From Burkholderiaceae bacterium (lineage in GTDB: Bacteria; Pseudomonadota; Gammaproteobacteria; Burkholderiales; Burkholderiaceae_C), in NCBI GenBank assembly GCA_031276435.1, contig JAISNB010000013.1, forward strand, positions 1 to 19,658: a stretch of DNA of 19,658 nucleotides, in the 5' to 3' direction. The notes under the pieces were generated by a model. The model was given only the letters and a program-made list of their open reading frames with translations, was not told the DNA's origin and searched no databases. Position 1 is the first letter of the stretch; every line of letters starts with the position of its first letter. Shown one piece after another: positions 15,301-19,658 of this stretch. Position numbers and translations under genes: made by a program.

Positions 15301-16420
15301 CCTGCAAGGCCAGCGCACCGGCGCGGGCGCAAACCAGACGCCCGGCGGCAGCCTTTTCGCCAGCGGCCAGGCCAGCCTGATTGATGGTCAGGTGCAGGCG
15401 CACCTGGTCACCAAGCTCGATCAACTGCACGCCAGCGCGCGCGCCGACCGCAGCGTTTCGCTCTCTGGCATCGTGCAGGCGCAAATGACCGGCCAGCAAG
15501 AAGTCCAGTTGCGCGGCAGCGTGCGCGTGGATCGCGCGCACATCGCGCTGCCAGACGAAAGCACCCCCACACTGGACAACGACGTGATCGTGCGCGGCGC
15601 GCAAGGCCAGGTGGGCGCGGGTGCAAAGGCCGCATCCACCGCCGCGCAGCCACCCAAGGCGGGTGTGCAAACGGCGGGTGACGGCGGCAGCGGCAGCCCG
15701 GGCACGCGCGCGCCATTGCAAGCGCGCGTTGCACTGGATGTAGATCTGGGCGAGCGTTTCAGGGTTGAGGGCATGGGCATCGACACGCGCCTTGCGGGCG
15801 CGCTGCAAATCAGTGGCAGCGGCCCCGTGGGCGCGGAGCCAAAAGTCAACGGCCTCATCCGCACCGAAGGCGGCACCTTCCGCGCCTATAGCCAGCACCT
15901 CAACATCGCGCAAGGCAGCGTGCGTTTTACCGGGCAAATGAACAACCCGGCGCTCAACATCCTGGCGCTGCGCCCCATCTACCAGTCTGACCAGAAAGTG
16001 GGCGTGCAAATCACCGGCTCGGCCCTGCTGCCGCGCGTGCGCCTGTACGCGCAGCCCGACATGGCCGACACCGAAAAACTGGCGTGGCTGATTCTGGGCC
16101 GCGCCGCGCCCAGCGGCGGCGCGGAAGCGGCGCTGCTGCAACAGGCCGCCCTGGCCGTGGCAGGCGGCGAGGACGGACAAAGCCTGGCCTCGCACTTCGG
16201 GCTGGACGAACTGGGCATGTCGCAAGACAACAGCGGCGCGGCGACCATCACCGTTGGCAAGCGCCTGTCTGACAAGCTGTACGCCACCTACGGACACAGT
16301 CTGGCCAGCTCGATCGGCAGCCTGTTCGTTTACTACGAACTGTCCAGGCGCTGGCTGGTGCGCGGTCAGGCGGGCCTGAACCCGGCGCTGGATCTGATCT
16401 ACTCGCTCAGCTTTGATTGA
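12353..16420 (+). CDS. tamB: TamB, translocation and assembly module subunit (DUF490)
   Basis: 1355 aa from the ATG at 12353; a TTG at 12332 would overlap the end of tamA. A basic N-terminus (APRRKRWWRGG) and one membrane helix (about 24-46) anchor it in the inner membrane. A very long beta-helical periplasmic body follows, bridging to TamA. The C-terminal TamB/DUF490 domain is well conserved: EPKVNGLIRTEGGTFRAY, LNILALRPIYQSDQKVGVQI, ADTEKLAWLILGRA, ITVGKRLSDKLYATYG and the final IYSLSFD. The middle is rich in Ala, Gln and Leu and holds low-complexity Ala/Ser patches, for example around 13540-13610, so it probably varies among relatives. The length is normal for the family. Confidence 0.94.
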   Translation: MATPDDTLSAPARAPRRKRWWRGGILLLEVLALLAAAALMALWLWSGSAGSLRQALGWAQAWLPPGALTVENVTGAIRGQGAIGHVRYSGGGLDVAVTGAQYDWDARALWSGAFRLKLLAAHEIRIDYAADATRAATPAGGPPAPLAWALLDVVIERFAVDQLTLERPAPLTLQAIEGRYQFAGNTHTLALDHLRCAQGDWSAHLRLDNTAEARLDASAQAQLQTPALPPDLSAIPLALQARLQGPLADLQLRASLGVLPASGAAAAPSASASAASPQASLSARIQPWARQPLPQARAEFQRLDPALLWRAGPRARLSGAIELAPLDADSAATAPPGWQLNAQIRNDMAGAWDQQRLPLQQLQAQGRWQAQTLAIQNLSAQMAGGRLQAAGTWAAARADSASADSAAASATAPAAQSGQDARPWQIQIALTSINPALLHSALAADPIDGTASASVSVAGGPIRFEAKLQAHAEARAAAASGKPVFHLREASAQGTWRDGLLQLTQLHASAGDAVLEGKDLAVHTAERRAQGQARLTAPGLDISVAGQLAPTQGSGQADARLDDLARALAWAQTLPGAPAALQTLQAAGDARVQANWQGGWRDPALNAQLDIVQAQWQTAAAAENATPPVVLRDVAATLSGKPAQASLNLQAHAQQGALALKLNLQATGSQQPQRGQTARWQATLRQLEATLNTTATAPAPEGTLWNARLSAPVAMQLALPATGGLDLHTDAGELTLQAATTAASATDSGGAPARVVWEMVGWQNGALQSRGRLSGLPLAWADWLAGQRLRQLGVQSDLIFNGHWDIASGGEKPRVSAELERASGDLFMPADNGGNGRALAGVKTVRLGLSGQGQDVDLQLHWDSEHAGALQARMQTRLAWQRHADGGGSQSWHWPADAALQGHIAARLPSISVWSALAPPGWRIRGALAADVRVAGTRAAPDLNGSIAADGLSMRSVVDGLAFHHGRLRARLDNTRLMLDEFSLQGQRTGAGANQTPGGSLFASGQASLIDGQVQAHLVTKLDQLHASARADRSVSLSGIVQAQMTGQQEVQLRGSVRVDRAHIALPDESTPTLDNDVIVRGAQGQVGAGAKAASTAAQPPKAGVQTAGDGGSGSPGTRAPLQARVALDVDLGERFRVEGMGIDTRLAGALQISGSGPVGAEPKVNGLIRTEGGTFRAYSQHLNIAQGSVRFTGQMNNPALNILALRPIYQSDQKVGVQITGSALLPRVRLYAQPDMADTEKLAWLILGRAAPSGGAEAALLQQAALAVAGGEDGQSLASHFGLDELGMSQDNSGAATITVGKRLSDKLYATYGHSLASSIGSLFVYYELSRRWLVRGQAGLNPALDLIYSLSFD

Positions 16421-16429
16421 GCCGCCGCC

Positions 16430-16452
16430 TGCAGGCACTCGCAGTGACGCAT
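16430..16452. repeat. Degenerate CTCGCAATGACG-type repeat end
   Basis: GCAGGCACTCGCAGTGACGC, 10 nt after the tamB stop, resembles the right end of the dispersed repeat at 1811-1848 and 16845-16880 (CTCGCAATGACGAG). It is a partial or worn copy. Confidence 0.45.
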
Positions 16453-16474
16453 GCTTTTGGGCAAAGCAGTAGTG

Positions 16475-16581
16475 CCCTCACCCCAACTCTCTCCCCCTTT
16501 GACCTCTCCCCATCCCTCCCCAAAGGGGAGGGTGCAATTTGCTCCCTTCTCCACTTGTGGAGAGGGTTGGGGGTGAGGATG
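16475..16581. repeat. About 100-bp nested palindromic repeat, copy B
   Basis: The outer arms are CCCTCACCCCAACTCTCTCC (16475-16494) and GGAGAGGGTTGGGGGTGAGG (from 16560), which are nearly complementary. Inside is a perfect 8-bp stem CCCTCCCC-AAA-GGGGAGGG (16514-16532) and a second hairpin CTCCAC-TT-GTGGAG. Positions 16501-16566 are almost identical to 1547-1611. Lying 55 bp after tamB, it may also limit readthrough or protect the transcript end, but no T-tract follows. Confidence 0.75.
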
Positions 16582-16622
16582 GGGGCGAGGGCAATGAAGA
16601 GATGCGCGCAGCCGCATGCCTT

Positions 16623-16666
16623 CCTCTCTCCCTCTAAGAAAGAGTGCCCCGAAGGGGCGAGAGAGG
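16623..16666. repeat. Imperfect palindrome with GCCCC-GAA-GGGGC core
   Basis: The outer stem is CCTCTCTC (16623-16630) with GAGAGAGG (16659-16666). The inner stem is GCCCC (16646-16650) with GGGGC (16654-16658) around a GAA loop. No T-tract follows on either strand, so it looks like another extragenic palindrome rather than an intrinsic terminator. Confidence 0.55.
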
Positions 16667-16723
16667 GTGGAAAAACAATACTCTCCAGCGCTAGCCTTCT
16701 ACGCTGTGGCTGCCGCCTTACGT

Positions 16724-16763
16724 CCTCGTCATTGCGAGGAGCAAAGCGACGCAGCAATCCATG
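16724..16763 (+). repeat. Dispersed repeat GTCATTGCGA...GCAATCCATG, forward copy
   Basis: CTCGTCATTGCGAGGAGC to GCAGCAATCCATG is the same element as 1441-1480. Paired with the reverse copy at 16845-16880, it frames about 80 bp of unrelated sequence. Confidence 0.7.
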
Positions 16764-16844
16764 AAGATGAAGCAAGCGCACTTCAATCATTGGAAACGCC
16801 AGCCCCCCAGCCAAACGCCACAGCAGCTTGCAAATCCGCGCTCT

Positions 16845-16880
16845 GGATTGCCACGCGCCTGCGACGCTCGCAATGACGAG
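16845..16880 (-). repeat. Dispersed repeat, reverse copy
   Basis: GGATTGCCACGCGCC to CTCGCAATGACGAG matches 1811-1848 closely. A further worn copy (CCTCGCAATGACGA) follows at about 16913-16926, abutting the minus-strand relic that ends near 16940. Confidence 0.7.
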
Positions 16881-16939
16881 AGAGGAAGAGTTGCGCCACA
16901 TTGCCACCCGGCCCTCGCAATGACGAATATTTTCCTCTC

Positions 16940-17318
16940 TTCCTTCAACATTCTTGCCCGACATGGCACGCAGCGAGTTCTTGTCGAGCAATTGTCCTTC
17001 CTGACTCATTGGCAGGCTCTCCTTGTGTTTATGACCATCAATCGGATTCGACTGCGCTGCAACATCACTTGCCGATGCAGAAGTGGCTTTTTCGCCGCAT
17101 GCTGTTGATTTGCAATGGAGTTTTTGAACACCATCGACGCGCTTGGACCTATTCTTGGACCCAAAACCAAGCGTGTCCTTTGGTAGCGGCGGATGGCCCT
17201 TCCCGGACGATTCCCGCTCTCCCGTTACCGGTGCGATGTGTCAGCGGACGACCTGATCAGAGGCAGTGAACCCGGCCATCGACGTCCGCCAACGTCCGAT
17301 GCGCTGCAACGGGTTCAT
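16940..17318 (-). pseudogene. Unrecognised minus-strand gene relic with one in-frame TGA
   Basis: I do not recognise this protein. AGGAGG (17331-17326) lies 7 nt before an ATG at 17318, and MNPLQRIGRWRTSMAGFTAS follows, ending at TGA (17243-17241) after 25 residues. The same frame then stays open through VDGVQKLHCKSTACGEK to a second start signal: AAGGAG (17024-17019), 9 nt before an ATG at 17009. From there it reads MSQEGQLLDKNSLRAMSGKN and runs into the dispersed repeats near 16940, where protein character is lost. The second start could instead be the 5' end of a separate gene. LLDKNSLRAMSGK recalls the N-terminus of AlbA_2/Schlafen-type ATP-binding proteins found in R-M islands, but only weakly. 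Either way the repeats seem to have removed the 3' part. Confidence 0.4.
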
Positions 17319-17431
17319 TTTCCCACCTCCTAATCCGAGAGATCAAGGATGTTGTGACCTGCTTCAGCTCGAAAAAATGGGAAGCGCGCAGTTTGGATTG
17401 ATGGCTGCGACAGCGGTGATGCCGGGGTGAG

Positions 17432-17880
17432 ATGGCGGCTCCTTTGGCCAGTTGGTCGATACCGATAGGAACCTCGCCATATCACACCAAGCTTCAGACA
17501 TCGTCACCCCCGAAAGCCCTGTGGCTCGATGAGCGGCTGACGCCGCTGGAGCGCAACGCCTAGCTGACTTTCCGCGCGCTGGCCAGCAGCGGAGGCACCG
17601 TGGTTCTCAGCTATAACGCGTTGCGCGGGTACCTGTCCAGTGCACCGGGCAGCAAGCGGGCGGCCCTTGAAACCGTATCCAAGGCCGTGCTGTGCCTGCG
17701 GCTGTCCACGTGGATTGCGCTGGTTGAGCACCGCCGCAACCCGATGACCGGCTTCTCCATGGCCAGTCGCTACGCGGTGCGGAATCAGCCCCTCGCGTTC
17801 GACGACACCTGCCTGGAGGACGAGGACGACGTGCCCCTGCTGGAACGGGCGCCCAGCCTCGCGCAGCCTGCCGACACCTT
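17432..17880 (+). pseudogene. Relic of ICE/pathogenicity-island replication protein (STY4528-like)
   Basis: Read from an ATG at 17432, preceded by GGGGTGAG, the frame gives KALWLDERLTPLERNA, then TAG (17561-17563), then LTFRALASSGGTVVLSYNALRGYLSSAPGSK (given here over the whole span 17564-17656), AALETVSKAVLCLRL, WIALVEHRRNPMTG, SMASRYAVRNQPLAF and EDEDDVPLLERA. The pattern LTPLERNAW...F, a winged-helix-like block ALETV-AL-LRL, then W-SLV-RRR matches what I recall of the STY4528 family in GI/ICE replication modules. The TAG replaces the conserved Trp after LERNA, one base from TGG. Similarity fades after about 17870, so the C-terminal part appears lost. A GTG at 17600 could restart translation, but the product would lack the N-terminal motif. 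Confidence 0.6.
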
Positions 17881-17905
17881 TTTTCCACCACCATCACCAT
17901 ATCAC

Positions 17906-18018
17906 AGGAGGTACTCATTCCGGCACATCGCGTTGTTGTCCCTTGCAACTCTTCCGCTCGGCCTTCCCACAGGAAGCAAGGCGGACGCCTTATTCGAGGC
18001 CACAGGTGAACTGAGCAT
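17906..18018 (+). pseudogene. 5' fragment of a secreted ICE protein lacking its start codon
   Basis: AGGAGG at 17906-17911 is followed 6 nt later by TTC (17918-17920), where an ATG would be expected. Then comes a signal-peptide-like stretch: RHIALLSLATLPLGLP and SKADALFEATGELS. Cleavage before LFEATGEL would resemble the N-terminus of the PFL_4711 (TIGR03755) integrating-conjugative-element family, from memory and unverified. Coding similarity ends near 18018, where the sequence joins the integrase relic. The fragment is in frame with the preceding replication-protein relic, so a fusion product is formally open. Confidence 0.4.
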
Positions 18019-18074
18019 CTGGCCCTTGCCCTTCGGGGATCTCGCCTTGGCGAACTGGCAAAAACACTGACCGC

Positions 18075-18976
18075 TTGCGTCTCAGCCCCAACAACCGATG
18101 GAACAACACCGCGATGGACGAGCTGAGCTATACCTGCGCCAGCTCTGCCTGCGCAACCGCGACGGCAGCCATGCCACCCAGGCTGACCGGCAACGGTCGC
18201 TGAACCTGGCAGCCCGACAACTGCGCGGGGCTGGCTTCCGCCAGATGCGAGCCACCTCGCTTTAGGGCAAGCATGTCGAAGCCCTGTTGCAGCGCTGGCA
18301 AGCCGAAGGCCTGTCGGCGGGCACGATCAAGAACCGCATGGCACACCTGCGCTGGTGGGCAGAGAAGGTCGGCAAAGCAGGTATCCTGCCGACAGACAAC
18401 ACCAAGCTGGGCATCCCTGACCGCCGCTATGTGACCAACGAAAGCAAGGCCAAGGAACTGGGCGATGGGCTGTACAGGATCACCGATCCACACGTCCTCA
18501 TGAGCCTGCGTCTGCAAGCGGCCTTTGGCCTGCGGCGGGAAGAATCCATCAAGTTCCAACCCCGCTATGCCGACCGTGGTGACCACATCGCCATCAAGGA
18601 TCCATGGGCCAAGGGTGGTCGCGCACACACGGTGCCGATCACGACGCTGGAACAGCGGACGGTGCTAGGCGAAGCGCACCAACTGGTCGGGTCTGGCTTG
18701 CTGATCCCAGCGTACAAGACCTATATTTAGCAACGGCATGCCTACGATGGGCAATGCAAGGCGGCAGGACTGAGCAACATGCACGGGCTGCGACATCAGT
18801 ATGCGCAAATGCGATATGAGGCGCTGACAGGATGGAAGGCACCGGCGGCGGGTGGGCCGTCAGCCGGGGAGCTTAGTCCAACGCGACGCGTAGAAGACAA
18901 CCATGCTCGTCAGACCATTAGCCGCGAATTGGGGCACGAGCGCATTCAAATCACCGCCACCTATCTCGGCAGGTAG
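18075..18976 (+). pseudogene. Tyrosine integrase relic with a frameshift and two in-frame TAG codons
   Basis: The N-terminal family block RLSPNNRWNNTAMDELSY is in one frame (from 18075). The continuation LRQLCLRNRDGSHATQADRQ is in another, so one base appears to have been lost near 18128-18131. From there one frame runs to 18976: KHVEALLQRWQAEGLSAGTI, HLRWWAEKVGKAG, RLQAAFGLRREESIKFQP (first catalytic Arg), WAKGGRAHTVPITT, MHGLRHQYAQ (His-x-x-Arg), and RQTISRELGHERIQITATY (His and nucleophile Tyr). It is interrupted by TAG at 18263-18265 and TAG at 18728-18730. All catalytic residues survive, so decay is probably recent. This integrase family is common on ICEs and genomic islands. The original start could not be placed, since the 5' end joins another relic. 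Confidence 0.8.
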
Positions 18977-19025
18977 TCCAGTCGGCACGTCAGGAGCGCT
19001 CGGTACCGCGATCAATGTGCTTGCC

Positions 19026-19043
19026 GACACGAAAGACACGAAA
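19026..19043 (+). repeat. 9-bp tandem direct repeat (GACACGAAA)2
   Basis: Two adjacent perfect copies of GACACGAAA lie about 80 nt upstream of the small regulator that precedes hsdM. They could be a binding site for that regulator or a chance duplication. No good -35/-10 pair was found in the 18977-19121 gap. Confidence 0.4.
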
Positions 19044-19121
19044 TGGAATGCACCAAGCCTCTCTTTCCTTGTGTCAGCCTGATAAACTGCCATACATCTT
19101 TCTTTCGCCATCCTGCCCAAG

Positions 19122-19445
19122 ATGAAGCGTTGCATCGTCGGCATATGCCGCCCCGAGGATCAGAGCCATTCTGCTGTCGGCCCCGGTCAGCCCTCGGTCT
19201 GGTTTCCGTCGATGGCGACGATGGCGGCGGTGCTGTCCGAAGACAATCGTGCCTTGCTGCGCGTGATCCGCGACCAGCGGCCCAAGTCGCTGACGGCGCT
19301 GGCAGCACTCACCGGTCGGCGCGTGCCCAACCTGTCGCGCTCGCTGCGGATGATGGAAGGCTACGGTCTGGTCAGGCTCAAGCGTGACGCACATGGCGTG
19401 GAGCCGGAGGCGCTAGCGACCAGTTTCAAAATTCTGATTGATTGA
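19122..19445 (+). CDS. Winged-helix transcriptional regulator (HVO_A0114-like) upstream of hsdM
   Basis: 107 aa. The core PSVWFPSMATMAAVLSEDNR, ALLRVIRDQRPKSLTALAAL, TGRRVPNLSRSLRMMEGYGL and VRLKRDAHGVEPEA follows the pattern of the HVO_A0114/MarR-like family. Its helix-turn-helix spans roughly residues 53-85. The N-terminus (MKRCIVGICRPED) matches the usual beta-strand start, but the segment before VWFPS is only about 10 residues, shorter than I recall for the family, so a small deletion or a mis-set start (M31 is an alternative) is possible. There is no clear Shine-Dalgarno sequence before the ATG at 19122. It ends 10 nt before hsdM, whose ribosome binding site overlaps its stop, so it is probably co-transcribed and may control the R-M operon or be an antitoxin-like partner. 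Confidence 0.75.
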   Translation: MKRCIVGICRPEDQSHSAVGPGQPSVWFPSMATMAAVLSEDNRALLRVIRDQRPKSLTALAALTGRRVPNLSRSLRMMEGYGLVRLKRDAHGVEPEALATSFKILID

Positions 19446-19455
19446 AGGTTCGGGC

Positions 19456-19658
19456 GTGAACAACAACAAAGAAGCCGAGCGGGCAGAGCTGCACAAGACC
19501 ATCTGGCGCATCGCCAACGACCTGCGCGGCAGCGTGGACGGCTGGGATTTCAAGAACTATGTCCTGGGCATGCTGTTCTACCGCTTCATCTCGGAGAACC
19601 TTGCCGCCTATCTGAACGACCAGGAACGCAAGGCGGGAAACCCGGATTTCGATTACGC
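19456..19658 (+). CDS. hsdM: Type I restriction-modification DNA methyltransferase subunit HsdM, 5' part
   Basis: The coding frame starts at GTG (19456), with GAAGG (19444-19448) 7 nt upstream, and is cut by the window end after 67 codons. The residues MNNNKEAERAELHKTIWRIA, NDLRGSVDGWDFKNYVLGML and FYRFISENLAAYLNDQE are the typical N-terminal helical domain (HsdM_N) of type I modification subunits. HsdM supplies the N6-adenine methyltransferase activity and, with HsdS, recognises the target; HsdR adds cleavage. The methyltransferase motifs lie beyond the window, so intactness cannot be judged. The missing hsdS and hsdR are expected downstream. Nothing in the visible part is broken, unlike the integrative-element relics to the left. 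Confidence 0.93.
   Translation, partial: MNNNKEAERAELHKTIWRIANDLRGSVDGWDFKNYVLGMLFYRFISENLAAYLNDQERKAGNPDFDY

Noticed and set aside
18263..18730. Genome-wide reassignment of TAG to a sense codon
   Set aside because: rho ends in TAG at its normal length, and the integrase also carries a frameshift, so ordinary pseudogene decay fits better.

Overview
The window looks like a GC-rich betaproteobacterial chromosome, probably Burkholderiales and Comamonadaceae-like. That rests on the trxA-rho pair, the addB-addA pair and the tamA-tamB operon, all with strongly GC-biased codons, and on recalled family resemblance rather than any search. It is an intact housekeeping core set between a lower-GC surface-protein locus on the left and a decayed integrative-element remnant leading into a type I restriction-modification operon on the right.

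Left (1-2162). A secreted beta-propeller-like protein with a C-terminal envelope-sorting tail is preceded by twelve perfect copies of a 7-bp repeat. An ATG with a very good ribosome binding site lies upstream of the repeat, but at 12 copies it is out of frame with the signal peptide. This looks like a phase-variable (currently OFF) or insertion-disrupted gene. It ends in a strong intrinsic terminator. About 480 bp of palindromic dispersed repeats and about 310 bp without a recognisable gene follow.

Core (2163-16420). addB and addA (double-strand-break end processing) overlap by 4 bp on the minus strand. They are divergent from trxA (thioredoxin with an unusual WCAPC active site) and rho (transcription terminator). 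tamA and tamB (outer-membrane protein and autotransporter assembly) follow as an operon.

Right (16421-19658). A second cluster of the same palindromic repeats comes first. Then come remnants: an unrecognised minus-strand reading frame broken by one TGA, a replication-protein relic resembling the STY4528 family of ICEs and pathogenicity islands, a signal-peptide fragment whose start codon has been lost, and a tyrosine integrase with one frameshift and two in-frame TAG codons. The window closes with a small winged-helix regulator sitting 10 bp upstream of hsdM, which is cut by the window end. This right part reads as a degraded integrative element next to a defence module.
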